From contig ML677326.1 of NCBI GenBank assembly GCA_007922305.1, positions 50,686,460 to 50,750,459 of the forward strand: a stretch of 64,000 nucleotides of DNA, read 5' to 3'. Both the position numbers and the translations under genes were made by a program. Origin of the DNA: Dermatemys mawii (lineage: Eukaryota; Chordata; Testudines; Dermatemydidae). Below the pieces are notes generated by a model that ran no database searches, was not told the DNA's origin, and saw only the letters and a program-made list of their open reading frames with translations. Positions 50,679-62,299 of the stretch are shown here, one piece after another. How positions within the stretch are numbered: position 1 is the stretch's first letter; each line of letters begins with the position of its first letter.

Positions 50679-51847
50679 CAGACATTTATCTGAAATTTAA
50701 GCCTCCGAAAATTGCCAGTTGCATATGCTCAGCAGAGGGTTGATAGAAGCAGACAACTAAATTCCCCCAAAGTTCTATCCACTCTAAACATTCTACAACT
50801 CAGGATTATAAGGGCCACCTAGGACTTTTTTCTGCAATTATATTCCTATCTGATGAGGATATTGCGGCACTGGAACTGACAGAAGCCTATGTGAAGGAAG
50901 GAGGAAGCCATCTGATTGACACAAAGGCAAGAAGACTCAACAGGATACACAAGTGGAAATGACAGGATTGGAGGAGAACACAGATAGGTGTGGAGAAGAG
51001 GGGTATATGGACAGAAGGGAAGAGGCTGGCGGAAGGGGAGAGATGGGTTGGCAGAAAATTGCATAGTGACAGAAGCCGAATAATCTGTAACCACTAGAGT
51101 AGGGCTTCCCAAATAGCAGTACATGAGTTACAAGCCAATCCAGGAGTTAAAGTGGTTCGATCTGCAGAATTTGTTTCATGTTTTTTTAAAAAAAACTTTG
51201 GAAATTACATTAAAGATCATTTAAAAAGAATATAAGGTTATCAGGACAAGCACTCAGAAGCTAGGAAATGCCAGAATCAAGGATGCCTATACAGAATTTA
51301 TTTGGCCCTCTCATGCATATGCATAAGACACAGTCTTAACAACAGCAAATAGTGAGTGCTGGACCTTGCATGATTCATGTTCTTATAACATCTTTTTTTT
51401 TTTGTATATAATATATAGCAAGCTTAACTGAGACACATTTAAGGTTGCTACACATACACCCCATACCAGATACAAAACTACAAAAGCAAAGGGGAAAAAA
51501 CCGTGAGCTGCCTCTACTCATGCAGCCACATACAACTTAATGTGATCACAAAGACTATGGCCTGTGTTGAACAGACAATAACCATAATCCTACCCTTTCA
51601 GGGATCCCAAATTTCAATCCCCTTACCAAAACTATCCACTCCAGACATGACACACTAACCTTATTGTTTATGGAAAATTGATATGGGAGATTGGTGCATT
51701 AGATGGCAAAGACCCTTTACCCCTATTAGCCCTTCAAACTCAAGGTTCAATTGTACAATTAAGGCGTAACCCTGAATAAGAGGCAATCTAGAGGAGCATG
51801 GCTTCATTGGACACACTAGAGGTCTTATACCTCAAGAGGCACACTTC

Positions 51848-51886
51848 TACCCATAGTTACTACAGCATTAAGGGTAACTATGGGTA
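51848..51886. repeat. Perfect 13-bp hairpin
   Basis: TACCCATAGTTAC (51848-51860) and GTAACTATGGGTA (51874-51886) with a 13-base loop. Confidence 0.9.
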
Positions 51887-52294
51887 GTTTGTTGCCCTCT
51901 GTTCCATTCAAAGCCAGCTCCACAGGCCAATGTGTGGTAGGAAGACTGAGAAGTCATGGTGATTTGCAGCCACAGGTTACTAGAGAGGAAGTGGTCTCTG
52001 TGACTCTTCCTTGCCCCAGCACAAAGACTGCAGTTGTACTTGGCCCTGTTGGAAGGCTTACTCTTGAATGAGTAAGCATTTATATAGTGAATTTCAGCAG
52101 AAAAACTTAAAGCTCTTTATAGACATGAATAAAGCCACACAATCCATATGAGCCAAGTACTATATCAATTTTACAGAAACACATACCACCACCACAACTG
52201 GGAATAGAACAAATATAGGAATTCTCCCTCCCTCCAAACATCAATATTTTTGTTTAGCTTCACAGCTCCAGAAAAAAGTAGGAAATGTGTTGTC

Positions 52295-52330
52295 TGAAAT
52301 ACCAGCATTTACTGATGTGCTGGTATTTCA
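52295..52330. repeat. Perfect 13-bp hairpin
   Basis: TGAAATACCAGCA (52295-52307) and TGCTGGTATTTCA (52318-52330) with a 10-base loop. Confidence 0.9.
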
Positions 52331-52543
52331 AATGGCTTACATGAGGTAAAGTTGTAAGATGATGGTGCATTGTCTCTCACAAATTTTATGTTCTCCTAGA
52401 TAAAGCTACACTTCATGACAAAAAAAAAATATAAAACAAAAAATTCCCACAATAGCATTCTGGGTATGACCTGAGTTAAGTTTCAATCCAGAAGACAATT
52501 ACAAACTTGTAAACCTCTAAATAATAGGGTGTGCTCCACATTC

Positions 52544-52760
52544 AGCAAAAACAACAAGGAGTCCTTGTGACACCCTAGAGATTAATAAATATATTTAGGC
52601 ATACGTTTCCATGAGCTTGAACCCACTTCAGATGCATGAAGTAAAAAATAGTGGGTTCTAGCCCACAGAAGCTTATGCCCAAATAAATGTGTTAGTCTCT
52701 AAGGTGCCACAAGGACTCCTTGTTGTTTTTTGCTGATACAGACTAACACGTCTACAACTC
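52544..52760. repeat. Hairpin repeat, related to the 28115 family
   Basis: Arms 52544-52626 and 52652-52735 are inverted copies (AACAACAAGGAGTCCTTG against CAAGGACTCCTTGTTGTT). The right end, GATACAGACTAACACGTCTAC, matches the AGACTAACACGGCTACC end of the turtle family; the left end is truncated. Confidence 0.85.
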
Positions 52761-54987
52761 AAACCTGTTTCCATGTTCAGAATATTGTTAATGAACTTTA
52801 CCTGAGTTAAGTTAAACATTATTGAATTGGGGTAATATCTGTGGGTACACAGCATTAGAAATAAGAAGATGTTTATGTACTATTCTGAGATTTCATGGAA
52901 CTTCTTTAGCAGAAAGACATTAATGCAGTCTCTAGAAGGTATGAAGAAGTTCAGAGGTCTTTTTGGAACAATGTGTGTGCGAAGTGGATTTCCTAGTACC
53001 TTAAAGGGAGCATAATGCAAATTCTTCCCTGTGATCCAACCTTTTGAAGAGAAGTTTTGGGAAAAAGAGAGGCCCATTGTATACCAATTATCTGCTTCTG
53101 GAAACACCAGTTCAAAGACCCCTGATCTGTCTGAAGAGGTAGACTAAACTTATCATGAATGTGCTTGTTCTCAGCTGAAGAACTCATAATCACAAGGAAA
53201 TCCTTAAGGTGGGATGCAGAAAGATTGCTTCATGTCAGAGACCATGTTAGAATCAGGATTAATTCTGGTAAGCTTATTTGTATGCATGTAAATTCGTTTA
53301 TATATTTTCTCTGTAATGCTTTTTACCTTAAGAATAAAGTATGTTTGCTTAAGGGGAACTGTGTGGTATTATCTGTACAATTACTCAGTTATCAGTTTCT
53401 GAAAAGAAAGCAAGTAGGTCTGGCTAGGCAGACAGTCTTTGCTGTGAGTAACACAATGAAGGCAGAAAGCTGTTTTGGACCTATCCTGGTCAGCAGGCAG
53501 TGAGATGCAGGTCTCCACCCAAGAGAGGAAACGGTTGGAAGGTAAAAGCTTGATATCAGGTGCCCTGGCTGGAGCTCTGAGGAAAAATACAGGTGCTGCT
53601 GCCCAGAACTGACAAGGTTCATTGGAAAACTGAATGCCAACACACTCAATATATTATAGATACTGAGAACCACTATTATAATTTCCATGCCAATAAAATC
53701 AAATCCAATTTTGAAAAGCTTATTGTTAAGATAATACTAAGAGTTGAGACAAATGCCTCTATGTTAATAAGTTTAATTTGATGTATAAACTACCTTTGTC
53801 ATTTGGCAAATATATTGCAGGGTTTTCTGTTGAAAGACTAATACCTAGGCGAAAGCCCAGTAGGAAACTAAAAAAACTGGCTGACTCAAAAGGCATTTGT
53901 CCAAATATCTCTCACCTGCCTTACAAAATTACATAACTTCAGTTTGAGAAATACCTTGGAAATGACCAAATAGTTCCAAGCAAAAGGCAATTAAAAAGGC
54001 TGAACTCAATTAAATGTGTTGTAAGACAGATATTTGTAAAAGTGGGTTATAGGTATATCAATATCTGAGATGGAGTGATGTCTTAAGCCCCAATTGAGCA
54101 AGGTACTAAAGAACATGACTAATTTTAAACTCAGTCTCAAGGACTTCAAACAGGACTATTCATGTGCTTTAAGTTAGGCATGTGCTTAAATGCTTTGCTG
54201 AAAAGGGGCCATAAGGAATTTTGACACCAAACCAAAGGCTGATATAACCATATTCAAACCTGAGGCAGAGTGGAAGGACAGGCTCATGTTAACGTTTAGC
54301 AAAATTCACTGGCATCCTGAAACTAAGATACTGTAATAAGCTATTAGGCATAAAGATGAGATGGGCAAAGTTTATGAGCCCTCTGCTGAGAAAGCCAGAA
54401 CATAATGTGCAATGGATATTTAAGACTATCATCCTTACCTTCAATATTTAATTGCATTACCTAGGGTGGCTTTTCACAAGTGACCAGACAAGGTGATGAA
54501 CAAAAAAACCCAACACATTTTAAACAAGTTTCTTCTCTCGATATTTTGTGTAGATGCAATACTTTGGATTTGACTACTAATGCTGGGAAACAAGCTGAGT
54601 GAATAAGACAAGAAAATCTGTCCTCAGGAGAAAAAAACCCCATGCACAGTAGAGTGTTCACAAGCTACAGGAGGTACCCAAGAGCATGGAGTTACTTGGT
54701 CAGTCTGCATTACACATGAATTAAAGATCTAGAGTGAGGTTCCATAGTCTTAATAAACTGGACAGCCAGAGGATACTCATCCCCCAGACAGAGTATTACA
54801 GTCAGTGGCGAGACAATCAGCATCCATAATTAGTTTATTTTATATAGGCCTAACAACCACTTGTTTTAGTGCTCTCTTGAAGACATACTCTAATAATGAC
54901 CCAATGTTACAGACTTCGCTTACCTAATCAAGACACAGATCCCAAACAAGTCACAGCCTATTGTGAACTAAGTTCCAGCACTTGAAT
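52761..54987. other. No gene seen; one old repeat fragment
   Basis: AT-rich. 54086-54212 (CAGGACTATTCATGTGCTTTAAGTTAGGCATGTGCTTAAATGC) resembles a widespread old amniote repeat. No coding signal recognised. Confidence 0.5.
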
Positions 54988-57249
54988 TAGGGTGATCAGA
55001 CATCCAGATAATATCCGGATCCTATTAGGAACTTTGTCTCATGTCCTGATCAAGGTACTGTTAGGAAGTCATGTGTCAAAACAGAGTGTCAGATGGGAAA
55101 TTCTGTATGTGGTGCTGCTGCACGGTCTTGCACTATAAAAGGATACTGTACTTGTTTTGGGCGTGGTGTTTGCTTTACTGTGGCAATGCATCTGTGCTGC
55201 TATTCAATCATGTTAACCTCAGTCATATGATGCAGGAGGTGTCATGTTTAATGTATTTGTGTGTGTGCATACGTGTACTTCCACATGCTTTTACTGGTGA
55301 AGACTTCATCACAAAGTGTCATGATAGCTAGTATTGCTAATGATCCATCACTAAAAAAGCTAAAAAGACAGTGCAAGTACTGAATGGAATGGCAAGAAAA
55401 TTACACCTCAATTAATCATATTATTGATTTAAGGCATTTTGTAAATTGTGTAGAAAAAAAATCAGCATCAATCATGGGAATGAGCCAGATGTGAAGCATC
55501 ATGCCAGTGGGAAACGTGCAAATCTGCCAAGTTGCAAAACAATACCCTGTCTCAAAGTTTTTCAGCAAGCCCAATGAAATGGCAGATACCCATGTTGTTG
55601 CTGCAGAGCTTACCCAAGTGTATCACACAGTAATGCAACAACAGTCATATTTGTCCAGATTCAAAAATTTGGAAAAATACTTGTTGTGACTGTGCAAAAG
55701 CCAAGCCCTGATTAAAAATGTACTTTCACCGCTGTCAGTGGAGTTTGCGGATATTCTTCTTACTTAAGAAGGACCCTACTTCTCAATAGTCATAGACTGA
55801 AAGGTAATGTTCCTTTCTAGGTAATGCACCTCTCTTCTCCTGGAGGTGCTGGACACCTGAACTAGGAATACAAGATAAACTATTAAACTTTTATGAAGTA
55901 AGTGGGGAGACTGCAGAGTCAATAACCAACACAAAGAATTTCAACTCACAAACCAAAGTCTCTTCTTTTTGCACTGAGAATGAAAGTATTAATTACTGGT
56001 AGCAGACATCTGTGCACCAGAACCTGAAAAAGGAAAAAGAAAATATTTTACCTGTAAACAGCCCAGATCCCACCTTGTAAAATGTAGTGAAACATGGAAA
56101 CAACGCTCTAATAGTGGATATTGAGTCATCGGTGATTAAAATATTTAATCACTTCGTCAGTTCTATTAAGAGTAGCCACATTGAAGGCTGTTTGAGTTTG
56201 TGGACACAGGATATGCTGCTTTGCTATGTCATGTCCCAACATGTTGGCTGAGTCTTTTCCCAGCTGTGAACAGATTAACACTTAGCAAGCTGTCAAGAGC
56301 TACTTTGTATCTTTGGGAAATGAGATGTCAATGAAGTTTACGGCCTCTGTTTGCTAGCATGAGCATGGCATAGTACTTCAGGAAAGCAGCAGTGTTTAAG
56401 TACATTCTGTAGAACATAGAAGTGAACTTCAGGTGTTCAGCGATACTGTGCTCTGCCTGGAGAATGCTGGTGTCACTGCGTATGAAGTGCATGCCATGAT
56501 GAACAGTCTGTGAATAAAGCTACAGCAACAACAACAACAACATTTACCAGTTCTTCAGTACTAAAATCAAGAATGTGTTCATTGGAATGACGCGTCTATC
56601 TACAGAAGTCCTTTGCAAAAACTTTATGATGTTTCAGTCAGATGTCTGGAAAAATTGTTTTGATTTTTCTACTAGCGGCTACTTGCACAACATTCAGTGC
56701 TTTAATATCAGAAGAGCAGGAGTTGGACTTCAGCAATCTGTCTGCAGCTATAGCAACAAAAAAATCTCCAGAATACTGTGGACTGAGAAATCATGGAGAA
56801 CTTGGAGCTGGCAGAAAAAGCTGTCAGGGAACTCTGGGATCAGATGCTCAATAGTAAGGGAACAGTGCTAATCTTCTTAACATGAAGCTGGTTTCCTTTC
56901 TGTTCTGTATACCAGTCTGCAATGCTTATATAGAGCATGTATTTTCAATTATGAAAAGACATGTGGACTGACCTGAGGAATCAAAGCAGTATTGAGCAGG
57001 TGAGGTCCAAACAGCAAATAAAAATGAATTTCAACATGAGTTGCAAGTACTTCTACACATATGTAAATCGACAGAAAGAATGTTATATACATGGCCAGGT
57101 CATCCAAGAAGTATGAAACTGCTGGTGTTGAAAACTGAGAGCTGTCTGATACACAGTACAAGGCAAGACTATGTGCACTTCTATTTTGAATACTACCTTT
57201 CCCCCAAAAAAGTTTTCTGATTCTTCACACTTGCTATCTGGTGACCCTA
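54988..57249 (+). mobile_element. Full-length but inactive hAT transposon, parent type of MITE family B
   Basis: The left end TAGGGTGATCAGAC and the right end ATCTGGTGACCCTA are inverted copies. Flanking octamers ACTTGAAT and ACCTGAGT agree at six of eight positions, both changes being transitions. The 2262-bp length suits a hAT element, and transposase remnants lie between the ends in plus orientation. The terminal sequences continue to match MITEs 7753 and 60770 beyond the ends (TTCACACTTGCTRTCTGG at one side, CTTTGTCTYAT at the other). Confidence 0.85.
55428..57090 (+). pseudogene. hAT transposase with BED-type finger, heavily mutated
   Basis: The enzyme would cut out and reinsert elements with TAGGGTGACCAGA ends. 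Three recognisable parts survive in order: a BED-like finger at about 55428-55520 (AFCKLCRKK...DVKHHASG); a central part at about 56090-56190 (VVKHGNNALIVDIESSVIK) typical of the hAT core; and the C-terminal dimerisation region at about 56880-57090 ([16 protein letters not shown] followed, in another frame, by DMWTDLRNQ). Many stops and frameshifts separate them, and a (CAA)6 run sits at about 56524-56543. The family appears to be the BED-hAT group found in vertebrates. It cannot encode a working protein. Confidence 0.75.
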
Positions 57250-58493
57250 ACCTGAGTTGATCTTTCTCATGGTGATGTACCAGCCATAAAGAACAGACGT
57301 GGTTTTCCATTTGCAATGTTGGAAGTTAGAAAAAAGTAAAACTCACTTTATTGTCTCTCATTGATTCCCTATCTAATTTACTCAACTGACAAGCAAATAT
57401 ATACCACCAAACTGCATTTTTAACCCCTATTCCAATACTATTCAGAGGCCACTATCTGAATGTATCACCTGTGTATGAAGTGTCAGATTCTGAATTCACT
57501 TTTAAAAAGATTTTTGGATTATAAAATAAAGGAAAGGCAATCCAAAAACAAATTAGATAACATTGAGGGTGGACTATGAGGGGTAAAGGAGAATGAGTAG
57601 GTTGGCTTCTTTCTTGCTTTTTATATAGTTTATGTTCTTTTCTTCCTCTTCATTTTATTGCTTGTGTAATTTGGTTTGAGTCTAGTCATAAAAAGGATGT
57701 CACTTAGAGACATACAGAATCATGCATGGAGGTAGGGAAAAAAAAAGCCAGCGATTATTGCACGATTAACTGGAAAGTTTCATTGTGAAGTTTTGTACTT
57801 GACAGATTCTCCAGCACTAAAAGTGATTTAATATCAGTGTATATAGAAAGACCAGATTATATACATTAAATTATGCATTTAATTTGATAAATCTGTATTT
57901 GTTATGTCTGTAATAATTAAAAAATACTGAAATGTTACCAGTAAAAATCTAATCTTTCCAAACCTACCCAAAATCCATGCTGTACATCTCCAAAGTTAGA
58001 GGAAAAATAAGCACTTGAAGAAGACAAAGGATCAATGCTTAAATTACAACTAGATTGTATTTTTGCCATTTTCCAAATCTGTCTGTCTATAAAGCCTCAG
58101 GGTCTTCTATTTCTGTGACAACAGATCCCCAAAAACATAGTATGAGTTTACAAAGCTGATGGATATAGCCATAATCTCAATTACTTTGTGGCATGAACCA
58201 GGATGATCACAGGTTAGTGTAAGAAGTGTAAATTACAAATTACTTTGAAAAGTGTGACACATTAACAGGGCTACATGTGGGTAATGGACTAGCATTTCAA
58301 TTGGTCTAAAAGAATGGCTAACATATCCAGTCTTTCCACAGCCCAGCAAACAGAAGAAAAAAGCCTTTCCCCACAGGAGTTTTAAGTACAAGCTAAGAGG
58401 CGTCCTTTCAGCCTGGTTCATCAAATTGCTCCAACAATTTTGTGATTCCATAATTTCAGCCTGGCCAAAAGAGGAATTTAGTAGCCAATTATT
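57250..58493. other. No gene seen
   Basis: AT-rich; nothing recognisable. Confidence 0.55.
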
Positions 58494-58736
58494 AGGGCCA
58501 AGTCTACACTATAAACTTATATCAGTATAACTACATCACTCAGATATTGAAAAATCCATACCCCCAGCGATGCAGTTATACTTACCTAGCACTGTAGGGA
58601 GAAGTTCTACACCAACAGAAGTGCCACCATGACAGGTGGTAGCTATATTGCTGGAAGAACTTCTGTTGCTGTAGTAGCATCTTCACTGAAATACTACAGT
58701 GGCATTGCTGCAGTGTTTTAAGTGTAAACTGGCCCT
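58494..58736. mobile_element. MITE (AGGGCCAAGTCTACAC ends)
   Basis: AGGGCCAAGTCTACAC at the left and GTGTAAACTGGCCCT at the right form inverted ends around 243 bp. Inner ACTTATATCAGTATAACTAC matches a common turtle repeat. No clear target duplication. Confidence 0.8.
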
Positions 58737-59159
58737 ATGTTTGGTTCCTAATGCCAACACCAATCCCTAAGAACATAACTCTCTAATAGTTCTAATTACT
58801 TGATTTTAGTAAGGGTAGCCAATTACTGGACATAGTTGCATTTAACTCTTCCTTTTAGTGAGGAAAGCATAGTAGCTCTCTTTGCCAATGTTTGGATGTC
58901 GTCTGTACACTCCATCACTGAAGGATTAACTTTAACTCTTAAATCTTTTCAGATGTTGCCTGGCTCATTCACTACACAGTTTCCAACTGCTTCATCAAAT
59001 AAGGATGACATCTTACAGGACAATTACCTCGCTCACTACATGGCTCGTAGTCACTGAGCACTGTCCATCGTGTGCACTGGATAAGAAAAGGATCCACTGC
59101 AAACAAATGTGTGATTGTGTAACTAACTACTATGAGTGAAATTTTCAAAACATGCAAAT
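58737..59159. other. No gene seen
   Basis: AT-rich; nothing recognisable. Confidence 0.55.
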
Positions 59160-59390
59160 GACTCTGACACTTAAGGTTAGATTTTAGATGGTTTTTAGGC
59201 ATCTAAAGATGCAGATGGGCACATATAGGGATTTTCAGAAGCATCTAGGCACCCAACTCCAATTTATTTCAACCTACTGGTGATTGCTTGTATCCCACTC
59301 TGAAGCATCAGCTGCTGGCCACTGTTAGAGACAGGATAATGGACTAGACAGACCACAGGACTACTTCAGTTTGACAGTTCTCATGCTCCT
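59160..59390 (+). mobile_element. Old repeat fragment followed by a CR1-like 3' end in sense
   Basis: TTTAGGCATCTAAAGATGCAGATGGGCAC...GCATCTAGGCACCCAACTCC (to about 59265) is a known hairpin-type amniote repeat. CTGGCCACTGTTAGAGACAGGATAATGGACTAGACAGACC is the sense form of the CR1 tail whose antisense form is at 25285. Confidence 0.65.
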
Positions 59391-60769
59391 ATTTTTTTAT
59401 TGCCTTAAGATGGTAATTTTCAAACTCAGTAAGTACTAAGGTGCAGGGGACCATTATGAGGTTTTTTTTGTTGTTGTTTTTAAACATGTGCCAGAATGTG
59501 CCTTTAAAGCAATACCTCGCACTGGAAGGATTGGGGAACTACACAACACTAGAGGAGCTTTGTGTGTTCCTTATTTAGTTCCACGTTGGTCCTGTGGAAC
59601 AGCAGAGCCAAGACTTAGTACCTGTAGCAACACAAGAGAACAATCCCTGTACTCAGAACAAAAACAGGGACTGTCACTATGCTGGCTCTCAGATAAAGGC
59701 TTTTCTACTTTCTCTTTTCGACTGCACTTGCCTATGCCCTAGAACAAGCTGGCCCTTAGTAAATAAGAGGCAAAGCTTCAGTAAGGCCAATCTCTACCCT
59801 TTCTAAGAACTTACATTTTTAAAATATATTACATAAGGAATGATAATTGAATAATTTTCCAGAAGGAGATGTCTATTTAAAACCTATATCTAATAGCTTC
59901 TTAATGGTCTGGCAGTGGACAATTACTTCATTTTTTGTACAATGAAAAGTGATTTTGGAGAATATAAAGAGCATTCATTAGACAGAGTTTAAAATGCTGT
60001 TAATAAGCAATTAAAGTATCTTGGTATTCAGAAGCTAATTCATTTGCAGAGTGTACATCCGTCTTAATGCTTCAGAAGGTGCATTATATCTGCTTCATTC
60101 TGATTCTAGGAACTATTCCAAAAATTCTGAGGGCAGGGAGAACCAAAACCTCACCACACACAAAACACACGTGTGAATGAGATTTGCTAAGCTACAAAGA
60201 ATTTTTAAAAATAAATGGGTAAATTTCATAATCTTAAACCATTCAGAAATCAGCCTGCAGTCTAATTATAGTCACAATTTCTTATAACCAAGTACTTCAT
60301 AAACACTGATTTTTTTATTGACATAGCAGAGAAAAACAAATGTTTTCTTTTCATATTTAAAGAAATTAGAATTACAGGATCAACAAACAATATACTACAT
60401 TTTCTTAAAAGAAGGGCGTAAGCAACTGAGAAGTGCTCCTGGGAACATTTTTAATTAAACAAAGAAATGATGTTCAGCTCAGTCAGTGGCCATTAGTGCA
60501 GCACTAAGTGGGAAACAAATCCTGATCTTGGACTCTCATCTTCCATCCTGCCAACTGGTGTGAGAGCAAGAGCTTTCAATAGCAGCTCCTGCCAGCTTAT
60601 CTAGAAGCTGCATTGATCAACTTCAAAAAAAAAAAAAAAATCTGCTCAGCATTGCTGACCAAAAGAAAAGTATTTTCATTGTGAAACCGAAAGCAGCAGG
60701 AAGCTTTACAGAGATGTGAAATCCCAAGTGATATTGAACTCTGGTTAATTAGAGGGGCAGTAATGCACC
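59391..60769. other. No gene seen
   Basis: AT-rich, with A(17) at about 60626. Short frames only. Confidence 0.55.
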
Positions 60770-60891
60770 TAGGGTGACCAGATGTCCTAATTTTATGGAG
60801 AGAGTCTCGATTTTTGAGCCTTTTTCTTACATAGACTACTATTACACCCCACCCTATCCCAATTGTTCTTATTTGCTGTCTGGTCATCCTA
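60770..60891. mobile_element. hAT-type MITE, family B, with perfect 8-bp target duplication
   Basis: TAGGGTGACCAGATGTCC and GCTGTCTGGTCATCCTA are inverted ends. AATGCACC flanks both sides (60762-60769 and 60892-60899). It lies in the opposite orientation to 7753-7852, and its ends match the hAT at 54988. The perfect duplication suggests it is younger than the parent copy. Confidence 0.94.
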
Positions 60892-62299
60892 AATGCACCC
60901 TTGCACTCCATGTCAAGGTCAAGAATCTCTATTTTACTTATCTGACATGTTTCAGATTTCCCCAAAATAATTGCCTAAACAGATCTTAGCAAGGTTTATC
61001 TTAAATTGCAGGTATTCCACTGGATCCCCTATCCCTCCATGGCCTACAACCCTCTACATAGTAGCTTCTGGCTAGGTTGAATTCTCCTGGAGAAATGAGT
61101 AAGCCACTGTGGTTATCCAGACAAAAGCTAAATGAGGCTGGCCAGACAACAATTCTAAAGGAACATTCACATATTGATTCCAGTAGCACTTGGACCGTGT
61201 CCTTTCTAATTCCCACCAAGCTGTGTACTCTGTGAGAACTCATCCATGCCAGGAGACTTCTCAGCTGGTCAGACATCATGATATAGCAACCTTTTGTGCA
61301 CTGCCAGAGAAGCCAAAAGGACTAGGAACAACAGGAAAATATGGTAATGTGGCTTTATCATATGTAATAGTCTGTCACAAGCATTTCTAGTGCACCCGTT
61401 ATAGTGGCATCTAGATGCCAAGTACCTCAGAGGGTCCCAGTCTCACTACAGTTTTCTAAGGATATATCTTTCAACTCAGATTAAAATTATCAGCTGCTAC
61501 AATTAAAAAACAAAAAGACAAAAAGAAAAAAAAAAGTTTAAAGTAAGTATTTTCTGTCCAGGATCAAATGAAAGGCTCAGTTTCAATCATTTCTCCATTT
61601 AATTCATTTTGCAAGGATGAAGCAAGAATTAGTTTTTTTTGTTTGTTTGTTTAAAGAGAGTCTGTGACGGAGAAAGAAAATAAGATCACCACAAAATTTA
61701 GTAACCACGAGATGGCTGCCAGGCCTGCTTTATTTAGGACAATTCCTCATAGCCTGTCGAGCAATACAGATGCAGAAACCAATAACTTGCCAGCACCTCT
61801 TACATAATATGCAGCGTCAGGGACTGTGACTGGAGCAAAACCGAAAAAAGGTCAGGAACTGTCTTGATTAGGCTGAAACATTTGCACACTACTTGACTGA
61901 AAAGGAAATTGAACCTGCAGAAGATCTACATTAGGAATGAAAGCGCTAAACAGGTATCAAATAGATCTCTGTCTTATTTGAGACTAGACTATATGATAGC
62001 AGTATATTTAAAAAAAAAACACCATTTTCTACTGGTCAGATTACAAGGCAAATCAAAACACCAGCCTACATGAGGTAGGTCTCGCAATATCCAACTCCTT
62101 CATTAATAGATTAGCACAGCAACCTGTGTCAATATCTGAGCACCTAATGACTTTGTGGATGCTACAGTCCCAAAACACATTTTTTGAAAGTTAGCACCTA
62201 CATCGCAACACTACTTGTTCCCAAAGAAAGTTCTAGAGTCAGTTGAATGATACTCTAAGAAACATACCCAACAATGAAAAAAAATATTACTGGCTGCCT
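60892..62299. other. No gene seen
   Basis: AT-rich with an A-rich run near 61505-61535. 62.2-62.3 kb may already belong to the LINE. Confidence 0.5.

Larger units (their letters stand above)
50679..52543. other. No gene seen
   Basis: AT-rich. Two perfect 13-bp hairpins are listed separately. Confidence 0.5.

Noticed and set aside
50116..50686. 8-bp target duplication around the GC-rich inverted-end repeat
   Set aside because: TAAGTATT and CAGACATT agree at four of eight positions only.
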